19,956 bases of DNA. It comes from Spirochaetaceae bacterium. GTDB taxonomy: Bacteria; Spirochaetota; Spirochaetia; DSM-27196; SLAA01. Below the pieces are notes generated by a model. It was not told the DNA's origin, searched no databases, and saw nothing but the letters and a program-made list of their open reading frames with translations. Below, piece after piece: positions 1 through 7,546 of this stretch. The number at the start of each line of letters is the position of its first letter. The first letter of the stretch is position 1. Both the position numbers and the translations under genes were made by a program. The stretch lies in the NCBI GenBank assembly GCA_003564775.1, contig PXEI01000055.1, forward strand, positions 1 to 19,956, in the 5' to 3' direction.

Positions 1-2417
1 CCCTCAGCATCTTTGACTCCGATGGTGAGCTGGTATGGCAACGTGTAGAACGCGAGACCGAACGAAGGGGCTTCTTTGGACGCCTGTTTGGCGGTGAACG
101 GCCAAGCGTTCCTCTACCGGAGACTCTTGTGTGGGACGGTACCTACATGGACTCAGAGCTGGGGCCGGACGGTGAGCATGTACCCGACGACGACTATACA
201 TACCAGGTAGTGATTGCCGATTATGACGGCAATACTGCCTCTACTCCACCCTTTGCGGTCACGGTGGATAACACACCACCTCAAGTTACCAGGCTTGACT
301 CCCCACACCGACGTTTTGCGCCAATTCCTAACAGCGCCAGAACCGAGTTTGTCATTAACCAGGAAGGTTCGCGCGAACATGACTGGCAGGGAACTGTTCG
401 CAATGCCGCTGGGGATGCTGTTTGGCAGTGGACGCAGCGAAATGCTAACCCACGGAACCGAGATCAAGATCAGGCTCCAGCGCCCGAAATTACGTGGGAT
501 GGAACAGTAAACATAGAGGGGAGTCCTCGCCTGGGTCAAAGCGCCCCCGAAGGTGAGTACACCTACGAGCTTGTGGGACGTGACCGCGCCGGAAACGTCA
601 CCAGAGTTGCGCTTGAGTATCCTATTGAGCTAAGTCTGACCGCCGGTGATGTTGACCTGCATCTGGGAGATCAGGTTAATGCTTTCTCACCGAACAACAA
701 CGGTGTGCAGGACACATTGAGCTTCTACGCAGATGTGTTTGAGACCGAAGGCATTGTGCAGTGGCAACTCACGATATCTGAAAGAGGAGCTCCAACACCG
801 GTGCTGCGAAGCATTTCCGGTCTTGCACCGGTTCCAGGCGAAATTGTCTTTGACGGCAGGTCGGCGGCGCGCACCGTGCTACCAGACGGACAGTACCAGG
901 CAAGCTTTACCGTTGAGTATGACACGGGGTATACCGCCGAGGCAGTTCCGGTGGCCTTCACGCTTGATACCACGGCCCCACAGGCGGATATTAGTTACGA
1001 TACTCTTCCTGCGCCAGCCGTCAATAGGGACCGGGTAGCCTTTGGTGGCGAGACCCGAGACCGGGTCGAGTTCACCGTAGATGCCGACGAAGATCAGGAC
1101 TGGGAAGCTGTCCTGTACATCAATGGTGAAGAGTACATGCGCATGTTGCGCTCGGAGTTTGGTGAGCTAACGATCCCGTTCACGGTTGAGTGGGACGGGC
1201 GTGACCTTGACGGGCGTGAGGCTCCAGACGCCGTCTACGAGCTGTACCTGGTTGCCACGGACCGCGCGGGGAACACCGGTCGCTCTAACGTTGTGCGTGT
1301 AGAAAAGGACACGCGGAACCCAGCGGTGCAGCTCCATATGGGTGACGCTGAACTGGACGAGCAGCCCGAGGCTTTTCAAATCTCTACACGGGCCGACGCA
1401 GAAGACACCGTAGTGCCCATGCGAATAGAGTATGAAGCAGCAGATCTTATTGAAGAAATGCGGCTTGAGGTGCGTGACGCTCAAGGTAGAGTCGTGGCAA
1501 GCCGAGTAAGTCGTACGGCCTTTGACAGTTACACCTGGAGTGGGCGTAACAACGCAGGTGCCCCGGTATCCGACGGTGTCTATACCGTTCATCTTCGCGT
1601 AAGTTACCTCAACGGTGCGGTACGCGAAGTAGTAGAACAAGGACCAATAGTGGTCGACAGCACGCGTCCGAGTGTGGCACTTGGTGACCAGGTAGCAATT
1701 GAAATTAGTCCGCGACCATTCGCTCCTGACAGCATGGGGCGACAGGAAGAGCTGACAATAGAACTTGGTGTGCGTGCCGGAATTGTTGTTCAGTCCTGGG
1801 ATGTCGATATCCGTGACCGAACCGGTCGGACTTTCTACAGGTTCTCAGGAAGTGGCAACCCACCGGCCGAGCTCATTTGGGACGGACGCTCCGCGGACGG
1901 TGAGCTTGTGCAGTCGGCCGAGCTGTACCGGGCGGTGTTCACGGTAAATGATCGCAGCGGTGCGGTAGAGCGTGCTGAGACATCCATCGAGATAGATATT
2001 CTGGTGGTAGAAGACGGCGACGTACTGCGAATTGTTGTTCCCAGTATCCAGTTCCCACCAAACAGCGCGGATCTATTTGGGGTTTCCGACGAGGATATGG
2101 ACCGTAACTTCCATACATTGCGTCGCATAGCAGCTATTCTGACCCAGTACAACAGCAGGGACATAATCATTGAAGGCCATGCCGCCCATGTGTATTTCCG
2201 AGCAAATGACCCGTTACACCGCCAGGAGCATGTTGGTGTGCTTGTTCCCCTCTCCGCAGCTAGGGCTGAGCAGGTGCGCCGTGCGCTCATTATTCTCGGC
2301 CTGGATCGGGAAAGCATGTCCACGGTCGGAATAGGTGGAACTCGACCTGTCGTTCCGCATAGCAACCGCGAAGAGGTTTGGAAGAACCGGCGCGTAGAGT
2401 TTATTATGGTGCGCTAA
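1..2417 (+). CDS. Large envelope protein with FlgD/CHU-like repeats and C-terminal OmpA-like domain (5' end outside window)
   Basis: The reading frame is open from base 3, so the gene starts upstream; about 804 residues are visible. At least six copies of a beta-sandwich repeat are seen. Each has a W/F-D/S-G core (about residues 44, 165, 283, 397, 512 and 626 of the visible part) followed by a PDGxY-like strand and often DRAGN. A segment AFSPNNNGVQDTL resembles the FSPNGDG signature of CHU/gliding-type C-terminal domains. The last ~130 residues form an OmpA-like domain: IQFPPNSADLF, IIIEGHAAH, LSAARAEQV, GIGGTRPVVP and NRRVEF. The OmpA arginine positions (SAARA, NRRVE) are kept, but the peptidoglycan-binding aspartate expected after GH-x is absent (GHAAH). 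Probably secreted and cell-envelope associated; the signal peptide would lie outside the window. The exact role is unknown. Confidence 0.88.
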   Translation, partial: LSIFDSDGELVWQRVERETERRGFFGRLFGGERPSVPLPETLVWDGTYMDSELGPDGEHVPDDDYTYQVVIADYDGNTASTPPFAVTVDNTPPQVTRLDSPHRRFAPIPNSARTEFVINQEGSREHDWQGTVRNAAGDAVWQWTQRNANPRNRDQDQAPAPEITWDGTVNIEGSPRLGQSAPEGEYTYELVGRDRAGNVTRVALEYPIELSLTAGDVDLHLGDQVNAFSPNNNGVQDTLSFYADVFETEGIVQWQLTISERGAPTPVLRSISGLAPVPGEIVFDGRSAARTVLPDGQYQASFTVEYDTGYTAEAVPVAFTLDTTAPQADISYDTLPAPAVNRDRVAFGGETRDRVEFTVDADEDQDWEAVLYINGEEYMRMLRSEFGELTIPFTVEWDGRDLDGREAPDAVYELYLVATDRAGNTGRSNVVRVEKDTRNPAVQLHMGDAELDEQPEAFQISTRADAEDTVVPMRIEYEAADLIEEMRLEVRDAQGRVVASRVSRTAFDSYTWSGRNNAGAPVSDGVYTVHLRVSYLNGAVREVVEQGPIVVDSTRPSVALGDQVAIEISPRPFAPDSMGRQEELTIELGVRAGIVVQSWDVDIRDRTGRTFYRFSGSGNPPAELIWDGRSADGELVQSAELYRAVFTVNDRSGAVERAETSIEIDILVVEDGDVLRIVVPSIQFPPNSADLFGVSDEDMDRNFHTLRRIAAILTQYNSRDIIIEGHAAHVYFRANDPLHRQEHVGVLVPLSAARAEQVRRALIILGLDRESMSTVGIGGTRPVVPHSNREEVWKNRRVEFIMVR

Positions 2418-2461
2418 CTGCCCTGAGGCACGCACTTCTGAACTCATAACCAGCTAAGATT

Positions 2462-2495
2462 GGGGCTGGCGGTTGTATTGACCGCCAGCCCCTTT
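2462..2495 (+). terminator. Intrinsic terminator after the OmpA-domain gene
   Basis: A perfect 12-bp inverted repeat, GGGGCTGGCGGT (2462-2473) and ACCGCCAGCCCC (2481-2492), with a 7-base loop, is followed by TTT. It lies 44 bases after the stop codon. The T-tail is short, but stem strength and placement make termination likely. Confidence 0.8.
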
Positions 2496-2507
2496 GCGTA
2501 CTATAGT
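2478..2507 (+). promoter_or_regulatory. Candidate sigma-70 promoter for the 76-aa basic protein
   Basis: TTGACC (2478-2483), an 18-base spacer and TATAGT (2502-2507) each match the sigma-70 consensus at 5 of 6 bases. The start would fall near 2514, giving a leader of roughly 37 bases before the ATG at 2551. The -35 box lies inside the loop and descending stem of the preceding terminator, so the two elements overlap. Confidence 0.45.
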
Positions 2508-2550
2508 TGCTCTCTATTCCTCAAAAGCATACACCAAGGAGTATCAACAT

Positions 2551-2781
2551 ATGAGTAAGGCACATCGTGGCAAGGGCGCGCGCGCTGAGTATGTTCGCAG
2601 TGGACGCGGAACCTGCCCCATTACCAAGAAGACCGGCGTAAAACTTCTCTACGAGCAAGAAATTGACGGAAAGAAGGTCATGGTTTCCAAAGCTGCTAAG
2701 GCAGCAATCAAGAACGAACAGAAGCGCACTGTCAAGGCCGCGAAAAAAGAAGATCGCAAAGAGGCTCCGGTAGAAGCCTAA
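2551..2781 (+). CDS. Small basic conserved protein of SKAHRG type, function unknown
   Basis: A 76-residue, lysine-rich, highly basic protein. The ATG at 2551 is chosen over an in-frame upstream start because AAGGA (2536-2540) sits at Shine-Dalgarno distance and the upstream residues look like leader sequence. Start MSKAHRGKGARAEYVRSGRG is followed by TCPITKKTGVKLLYEQEIDG and a Lys/Ala-rich tail. I recall similar short proteins beginning SKAHRG in treponemes and related spirochaetes, but this is memory, not a search. The single cysteine, in a TCPIT context where a zinc knuckle could start, suggests a ribosomal-protein-like or degenerate zinc-ribbon origin. That is inference only. A strong terminator lies just upstream and no good terminator follows, so read-through into the next gene is possible. 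Confidence 0.85.
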   Translation: MSKAHRGKGARAEYVRSGRGTCPITKKTGVKLLYEQEIDGKKVMVSKAAKAAIKNEQKRTVKAAKKEDRKEAPVEA

Positions 2782-2795
2782 GGTACCCACCGGGC

Positions 2796-2836
2796 GTTGC
2801 TGCTGGCCAGCTGGCTGGCGGTTATAGCCAAGCAAC
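2796..2836 (+). other. Weak stem-loop between the small basic protein and DUF432-like gene
   Basis: GTTGCT (2796-2801) can pair with AGCAAC (2831-2836), enclosing further self-complementary TGGCCAGC-type sequence. There is no T-tract, so it is more likely an RNA-processing or attenuating structure than a full terminator. Confidence 0.3.
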
Positions 2837-2849
2837 ACGTGAGGAGCAC

Positions 2850-3635
2850 ATGATCTGGGGACAGCACAGTTTCCCGGACGACACCCTGTTTCGGCTTGCG
2901 TTTGGAAACCTGCGTGTCTATCTATACCGGCGAAGGCGTGAGTGGCGTTGGTCTCTGGAGTACTCCGACATACCTGAGGAAGCAAGCTTCACAGAGGTCG
3001 GAGAAGGTCAGGGCGCGTCTCTCACTTCTCTTACCTGGCAACGCATGATCACGAAAGAAGTCTCGGAGGTGGTGGTTCTCGGTCCACGCCTCCCGGATCG
3101 ACCCCTCTCAGTTTCCCCCCAAGAACAAGTTCAGATTGCTCACAATGTACAGGTACGCCTCTGGATCACATTACCGCTTTGGCTGCGCTTGAGTTGCGCA
3201 CATGGAGAAATGGTGCTGGAGGCTGGCTCCGAGCGGCTCTCGGGCAGTTGGCTGGGGGACTCAGTTGGAGGGCGCATGGCGTACACTCTTAAGTCCGAGC
3301 CCCGATATCATGGCGAGTCCGATCCAATTCGCGACCATCACGCTCGGTGTAGTCTGAGTATACTCAATCAGGCAGTCGCCCCCTTTGTGGTGAGTAAACT
3401 CGCAATTCCCACAGAGCTTCTGAACCTCTACCAGACAAAAGATGAGCCCGGAGGTGAGATGTACACGAGTGAGGTAAAACTGCTTCATACTCGTGATCAT
3501 GAGATCAGCGTGAATCCATTGCACCACCGTGATTTTCCCAAACTCGCTCCTCTTGTGCCAGCTCGCGTTCGCGGCGTGGACAACTTCTGGAAGCGGAGTG
3601 TGGGCCTTCTGAAACGGATTGGAAACTACTCATGA
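2850..3635 (+). CDS. DUF432-like protein encoded with an MscS channel
   Basis: A 261-residue protein with no signal peptide and no clear membrane span, so probably cytoplasmic. The ATG at 2850 follows GAGGAG (2841-2846). Its TGA overlaps the ATG of the MscS gene (ATGA at 3632-3635), indicating translational coupling and a shared function. Overall composition, with many short beta-like hydrophobic stretches (for example VQVRLWITLPLWLRL), and this neighbour match my recollection of DUF432 proteins, which are found beside small-conductance mechanosensitive channels. The DUF432 name is from memory and context and is not certain. A regulatory or accessory role for the channel is plausible but unproven. 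Confidence 0.75.
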   Translation: MIWGQHSFPDDTLFRLAFGNLRVYLYRRRREWRWSLEYSDIPEEASFTEVGEGQGASLTSLTWQRMITKEVSEVVVLGPRLPDRPLSVSPQEQVQIAHNVQVRLWITLPLWLRLSCAHGEMVLEAGSERLSGSWLGDSVGGRMAYTLKSEPRYHGESDPIRDHHARCSLSILNQAVAPFVVSKLAIPTELLNLYQTKDEPGGEMYTSEVKLLHTRDHEISVNPLHHRDFPKLAPLVPARVRGVDNFWKRSVGLLKRIGNYS

Positions 3636-4420
3636 CCGAACTACTGGAACTTGGACTCCGGCTTGATGTAGTCTTCCGCCTCCTCCGGTTTCTCGGGCTG
3701 TTCTTCCTTGGCATTCTCGTGGTGAAGATTCTTGCTTTTGTGGCGGGCAGGGCCATGAACAAGCGTTTCTCTGAACAATCCATAATGATCACCCGCAAGA
3801 CAATATTCTATGCCGGATTCCTCATTGTGGTTATGACTCTGCTGGCCGATCTTGGCTTGAATCTTGCCGCGTTACTGGGGGCTTTTGGTATTGCCGGTAT
3901 TGCCATTGGTTTCGCAGCGCAAACAAGCGTCTCAAACGTTATCAGTGGAATGTTTCTCATATCGGAGAAACCCTTTGAGATCGGCGATATCGTGCGTGTC
4001 GGGGAAAATACCGGGGTGGTGCTGTCCATAGACCTGCTTTCTATCAAGATCAGAACCTTTGACAATCAGTTTCTTCGTATTCCGAACGAGACCCTGATCA
4101 AGTCCGATGTCGTAAATATCACCCGCTATCCGATCCGGCGAGTTACCTTTGATTTTGTGGTTGAGTATAGTACCGAGCTAGGCCAGCTCAAGCAGGTGCT
4201 CCTGAGTTTAGCGGCCGAGATTCCTGAGGTGCTGGATAACCCTGAGCCTCTCTTCCTCATCAAGGGCTTTGGGTTGCGGGGAGTTGAGATCGTGTTTGGA
4301 GTATGGTTCGCCAAAGAAGACTTTCTGTTGGTGCGCAACACCGTTGCGGAGCGTATGAAAACCGCGTTTGAGGCAAACAATATTCAGTTCGCAGTTGTAC
4401 GCTGGCCTTCAGAGCAATAA
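3632..4420 (+). CDS. Small-conductance mechanosensitive channel, MscS family
   Basis: A 262-residue membrane protein, close to the size of E. coli MscS (286). Predicted spans lie at about residues 12-39, 56-77 and 80-110. The third carries the Gly/Ala-rich pore helix GAFGIAGIAIGFAAQ followed by VSNVISGMFLISEKPFEIGD, the hallmark join of pore helix and cytoplasmic beta domain. The beta domain continues with a TFDNQFLRIPNETL-like segment, and the C-terminal alpha/beta vestibule runs to the end. It should open on membrane tension during osmotic downshift and release solutes. Its start codon overlaps the stop of the DUF432-like gene. I would not assign mscS as a strict orthologue, since the family has many paralogues. 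Confidence 0.93.
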   Translation: MTELLELGLRLDVVFRLLRFLGLFFLGILVVKILAFVAGRAMNKRFSEQSIMITRKTIFYAGFLIVVMTLLADLGLNLAALLGAFGIAGIAIGFAAQTSVSNVISGMFLISEKPFEIGDIVRVGENTGVVLSIDLLSIKIRTFDNQFLRIPNETLIKSDVVNITRYPIRRVTFDFVVEYSTELGQLKQVLLSLAAEIPEVLDNPEPLFLIKGFGLRGVEIVFGVWFAKEDFLLVRNTVAERMKTAFEANNIQFAVVRWPSEQ

Positions 4421-4454
4421 AAAAGGGTGACCGGTCATGCTGTTCCGGTCACCC
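4415..4454 (-). terminator. Intrinsic terminator of ackA, shared with the convergent mscS end
   Basis: GGGTGACCGG (4425-4434) and CCGGTCACCC (4445-4454) form a perfect 10-bp stem with a 10-base loop. Read on the minus strand, the stem is followed by TTTTTTATT, a good T-tract 45 bases past the ackA stop. On the plus strand the stem sits just after the mscS stop but lacks a T-run, so it may only slow polymerase there. Confidence 0.85.
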
Positions 4455-4498
4455 CATATCAAAATCACTGTGATTGTCCCTATGAGCAAGCCATAAAC

Positions 4499-5872
4499 TT
4501 ATTCACAGTCCTCCGGATTCACAGTGCCTGCAGGTGAGGGTGGAAAGGCAAGAATACTCTCAAGACCGTCAAACTTGTCTACATCCTGATCCACACACCC
4601 ATTACGTTCCTGGTTCATGTAGTCTGGGGTCTGGAAAGAGTAGGTGAAGTTTGTGTGGATGTCGTATGTCCCTGCCATAATTGCGTAGGTATCTTCGGTC
4701 ATGACGAGCTCTTCGTCGGTAGGAATGACGAAGATCTTCGTGGGGGAGTCGTCGGCCGAGATGATCGTCTCTGCGTTCTTGGTCATGGAGACCTTGTTCT
4801 TTCGCGGATCCAGCTTGATGCCCATGACTTCAAGCCCCTGGGTTGCTAGTTCACGAATGAGAGAACCGCGCTCACCGACACCAGCCGTGAACACTAATGC
4901 GTCGACCTTGCCAAGCGCCGCAGTATACGAACCGATGTACTTTCGAATTCGGTACGCTTCCATATCAATTGCGAGCTGTGCGCGCTTGTTGCCTTTTTCG
5001 GCTGCCTGCTGCACGTCGCGCCGGTCGACAAACTCTTCGGTTATTCCAAATATTCCGCTCTTTTTGTTGAGCGCTTTCTCTACTTCCTCGGTTGCCATAC
5101 CGCAGATGTTAGTGAGGTAAAATGGAATCGCAGGGTCCATATCACCGGAGCGGGTTCCCATAACCAGTCCTTCAAGCGGGGTCAAGCCCATTGAAGTATC
5201 AAAGGAGCAGCCGTTCTTGACGGCGTTAATGCTTGAGCCATTTCCAACATGCGCCACAATGACGTTGGTTTCAAAAGGATCTTTACCCAGGAGGACTGCG
5301 GCTCGCTTAGCCGTATAGAGAAAGGAGGTGCCATGGAAACCATAGCGTCGGACGCCGTACTTCTCATACCAAGTGTAGGGTAATGCGTACATATAGGAAC
5401 TCTGGGGCATGGTCTGGTGCCATGCGGTGTCCATAATTGCGCAGTGGGGAACATTTGGCAATGCCGTGCGCGCAGCCTCAATACCCATGATGTTGGCCGG
5501 ATTGTGCAATGGTGCCAGATCCTGAATCTCGCGGAAGGCGGCAATAACGGAGTCATCTACAAGCACCGACTTGGAGAACTTCTCACCACCATGTACAACA
5601 CGATGCCCAACGGCCTTGACGTCCTCAATTGAGGATATTGCTCCATGGTTTGGATCAATAATGGCTTCCTGTATGAGCTCGATTGCCACTCGGTGATCCG
5701 GGCAGTCTTTTTCAAGCACAAACTCATCCTTACCGCTAGTTTTGTGGGTAATGACGGATCCGGGCTGTGTTACGCGTTCTACCATACCGGTAGCGAGAAT
5801 GCGACGTTCATCCCAGTCGTACAGTTGGTACTTGACCGAGGAACTACCGCAGTTGAGAGTGAGAATGACCAT
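4499..5872 (-). CDS. ackA: Acetate kinase with C-terminal extension
   Basis: Interconverts acetyl phosphate + ADP and acetate + ATP, the ATP-yielding last step of acetate fermentation. The 457-residue protein carries the ASKHA-kinase signatures: N7 in LTLNCGSSSVKY, R91 in GHRVVHGGE, D148 in MDTAWHQ, H180 in GFHGTS, HVGNGSS at 208-214, R241 in GTRSGDMDP, FTAGVGERG at 328-336 and a glutamate in PTDEELVM near 387. R91, D148, H180 and R241 coincide in numbering with the Methanosarcina enzyme, so the catalytic core is intact. Typical AckA proteins are about 400 residues; this one has about 50 more after the normal end (from ~405), rich in Asn, Asp, Glu and Pro. An AGGGGG Shine-Dalgarno lies 5-7 bases before the ATG. 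No pta gene is adjacent. Confidence 0.97.
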   Translation of the reverse strand: MVILTLNCGSSSVKYQLYDWDERRILATGMVERVTQPGSVITHKTSGKDEFVLEKDCPDHRVAIELIQEAIIDPNHGAISSIEDVKAVGHRVVHGGEKFSKSVLVDDSVIAAFREIQDLAPLHNPANIMGIEAARTALPNVPHCAIMDTAWHQTMPQSSYMYALPYTWYEKYGVRRYGFHGTSFLYTAKRAAVLLGKDPFETNVIVAHVGNGSSINAVKNGCSFDTSMGLTPLEGLVMGTRSGDMDPAIPFYLTNICGMATEEVEKALNKKSGIFGITEEFVDRRDVQQAAEKGNKRAQLAIDMEAYRIRKYIGSYTAALGKVDALVFTAGVGERGSLIRELATQGLEVMGIKLDPRKNKVSMTKNAETIISADDSPTKIFVIPTDEELVMTEDTYAIMAGTYDIHTNFTYSFQTPDYMNQERNGCVDQDVDKFDGLESILAFPPSPAGTVNPEDCE

Positions 5873-5892
5873 GACGACCCCCTAGGGAAATG

Positions 5893-5909
5893 AGCCGCCT
5901 TTAGCGGCT
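5893..5909 (-). other. Small hairpin in the ackA leader
   Basis: AGCCGC and GCGGCT form a perfect 6-bp stem with a 5-base loop, about 20 bases upstream of the ackA start. There is no T-run, so not a terminator. It may influence translation or mRNA stability. Confidence 0.4.
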
Positions 5910-5936
5910 GGAATATGTTTGCGAGAAGTATTACGT

Positions 5937-5965
5937 ATTTTTACATAACTCGTCCGAAACATCAA
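5937..5965 (-). promoter_or_regulatory. Weak candidate ackA promoter
   Basis: On the minus strand TTGATG (complement of 5960-5965), a 17-base spacer and AAAAAT (complement of 5937-5942) each match consensus at 4 of 6 bases. It is the best pair I found upstream of ackA, but the support is weak. Confidence 0.25.
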
Positions 5966-6034
5966 GCTTCCTTTGCATCCGTAACGAAAACTGGCCCAAA
6001 TACCGCGAGGAATTCACATGGTTAAGATTTTTTC

Positions 6035-6063
6035 TTGCCAAACAGGGAATTCGGGCGTAATCT
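6035..6063 (+). promoter_or_regulatory. Candidate promoter for the sugar ABC transporter operon
   Basis: TTGCCA (6035-6040, 5 of 6 matches), a 17-base spacer and TAATCT (6058-6063, 3 of 6). The weak -10 box could suit a regulated promoter. The predicted start near 6070 would give a leader of about 130 bases containing the inverted repeats at 6106-6120 and 6144-6160. Confidence 0.35.
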
Positions 6064-6105
6064 AATGTTAGTAACGCGATGCTGTTTCCGTTTCCTAACT
6101 GGTAA

Positions 6106-6164
6106 CAGATGTCGCATCTGCAAGAGGAGGCATAGGTACTGGCATGCACTCGTGGTGCATCTGC
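6106..6164 (+). promoter_or_regulatory. Leader or operator with two dyads and a shared 8-bp direct repeat
   Basis: Dyad 1 is CAGATG-TCG-CATCTG (6106-6120). Dyad 2 is ATGCAC-TCGTG-GTGCAT (6144-6160). GCATCTGC occurs twice, at 6114-6121 and 6157-6164, exactly 43 bases apart. CAGATG can pair with either CATCTG copy, and use of the distal copy would break dyad 2. It could be a LacI-family operator pair or an alternative-structure leader. Neither is shown. Confidence 0.4.
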
Positions 6165-6201
6165 TTGTGTGTATGTCTTCAAGAAAAACAGGAGGCAAGA
6201 G

Positions 6202-7533
6202 ATGAGGAGATTCAAGGTTGTCGCCATGACCTTTATGGTTATTGGTGCGCTCGCGCTGGTAGTTGCTGGTTGTGAACCAGCGGATGACGGTGCTGCGGCC
6301 GCAACAAATCCTACCGATAATCCGTGGACCGATGGAGTAGACCTCTCCGGAACCGAGGTTGAGATTTTTGGTGCTTTTGTGGACGAGGACGCCCGCCGTT
6401 TTCAGGCGAGCATGCGCCCATTCATCGAACAGACCGGGATTAACGTGATCTATGAGGGCTCTGGTGACTTTGAGTCGCTTATCACAATTCGTGCAGAGGG
6501 CGGAGATCCCCCCGATATCGCCGCTTTTCCCCAGCCCGGCTTAATGTACGATCTAGCTGATAGTGGGCACGTTGTTGACCTGTATGACTGGTTTAGTCGC
6601 GACTATCTGCTGCAGCAGTATGCCGAGAGCTGGTTGGACATTGTAGAGCATGAAGGCGAAATGCTGGGTGCGTGGTACCGCACAAGTATCAAAAGTCTGG
6701 TTTGGTATCCCAAGCCCGCATTCGAAGCAGCTGGATACGAGATCCCGGCGACCTGGGACGAGCTTATTGCACTCTCCGACCAGATGGTAGCCGACGGACG
6801 AACTCCGTGGACCATTGGTATTGAGAGCGCCGGTGCAACCGGCTGGGTGGCTACCGACTGGCTTGAGGACATCATGCTTCGCACCGCGCCACCAGAAGTG
6901 TACGACGCATGGATCATTGGTGAGCATCCCTTCGACTCTCCCGAGGTGCGTCGAGCCGTCGAGATCATGTCCGAGATCTGGATGAACAACGACTACGTGC
7001 TTGGTGGAACCACCTCTATTCTCACCGTGCCATTCGGTGATGCCCCAAATGCAATGTTTAGTGATCCCCCCGCCGCATGGCTCCATCGCCAGGCGAGCTT
7101 CATCCCGGCATTTTTCCCCGAAGGCGTGACTGTAGGTGAGGACGTAGACTTTTTCTATCTTCCACCGATTGATGAAGAGCAGGGCAGTCCGGTTCTCACA
7201 GCCGGTGATGCGTTGGGTGCTATGGTTGATCGACCGGAAGTTCGAGCGGTCATGCGCTATCTCACCACCGGTGAGTCGACCCGCGCGTGGCTTGAGTCCG
7301 GCGGATTTGTGTCTCCTCATCTGGATACCTCACTTGACTGGTATCCGACCGACACAGATCGCCGCTACGCTGAGATTCTCCTTGATGCCGACACGGTCCG
7401 ATTCGATGCCTCAGACATGATGCCTGGTGCAGTCGGTACCGGTAGTTTCTGGACCGGCATGGTCAATTACGTTTCCGGCGACGAGCTGCGAGGCGTGCTG
7501 CGCAGTATTGACAACAGTTGGCCACGAGACTAA
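6202..7533 (+). CDS. Sugar ABC transporter substrate-binding lipoprotein (AglE/family 1 type)
   Basis: A 443-residue extracytoplasmic binding protein of the family-1 sugar group. The ATG at 6202 is preferred over an in-frame GTG at 6169 because AGGAGG (6190-6195) lies six bases before it and it gives a clean lipoprotein signal: MRR, a hydrophobic core, then lipobox VAGC with the lipidated Cys at residue 24. An Ala/Asp/Thr-rich linker follows. The mature domain begins near VEIFGAFVDEDARRFQ and shows GGDPPDIAAFPQPG, the usual hinge-strand motif, and later AMFSDPPAAW. It delivers sugar to the two permeases encoded downstream. Resemblance to alpha-glucoside (AglE) binding proteins is a judgement from overall pattern; the true substrate is unknown. 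Strong hairpins after the stop may favour high expression of this gene. Confidence 0.93.
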   Translation: MRRFKVVAMTFMVIGALALVVAGCEPADDGAAAATNPTDNPWTDGVDLSGTEVEIFGAFVDEDARRFQASMRPFIEQTGINVIYEGSGDFESLITIRAEGGDPPDIAAFPQPGLMYDLADSGHVVDLYDWFSRDYLLQQYAESWLDIVEHEGEMLGAWYRTSIKSLVWYPKPAFEAAGYEIPATWDELIALSDQMVADGRTPWTIGIESAGATGWVATDWLEDIMLRTAPPEVYDAWIIGEHPFDSPEVRRAVEIMSEIWMNNDYVLGGTTSILTVPFGDAPNAMFSDPPAAWLHRQASFIPAFFPEGVTVGEDVDFFYLPPIDEEQGSPVLTAGDALGAMVDRPEVRAVMRYLTTGESTRAWLESGGFVSPHLDTSLDWYPTDTDRRYAEILLDADTVRFDASDMMPGAVGTGSFWTGMVNYVSGDELRGVLRSIDNSWPRD

Positions 7534-7546
7534 ACAAGATGTTCGG

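Larger units (their letters stand above)
5873..6201. other. Divergent intergenic region between ackA and the ABC transporter operon
   Basis: This 329-base gap between divergent genes contains no convincing coding region. It holds the ackA leader hairpin (5893-5909), weak promoter candidates for both directions, two inverted repeats (6106-6120, 6144-6160) that share a direct repeat, an AGAGGAGG (6123-6130) with no well-placed start codon, and the true AGGAGG (6190-6195) of the binding-protein gene. No tRNA or recognisable riboswitch was seen. Confidence 0.6.

Noticed and set aside
2494..2550. Longer form of the small basic protein starting at 2494
   Set aside because: It would run through the terminator tail and the predicted promoter. 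The ATG at 2551 has a proper ribosome site.
6144..6275. Possible 43-codon upstream reading frame in the transporter leader, with seven cysteines
   Set aside because: The AGAGGAGG at 6123-6130 is 13 bases before its ATG, too far for a normal start, and the frame overlaps the real binding-protein start. It could be a regulatory leader peptide, but nothing else supports it.
6553..7320. 255-codon open frame on the minus strand
   Set aside because: Antisense shadow of the binding-protein gene. No ribosome site or motif, and its Cys/His-rich random composition is typical of shadows.
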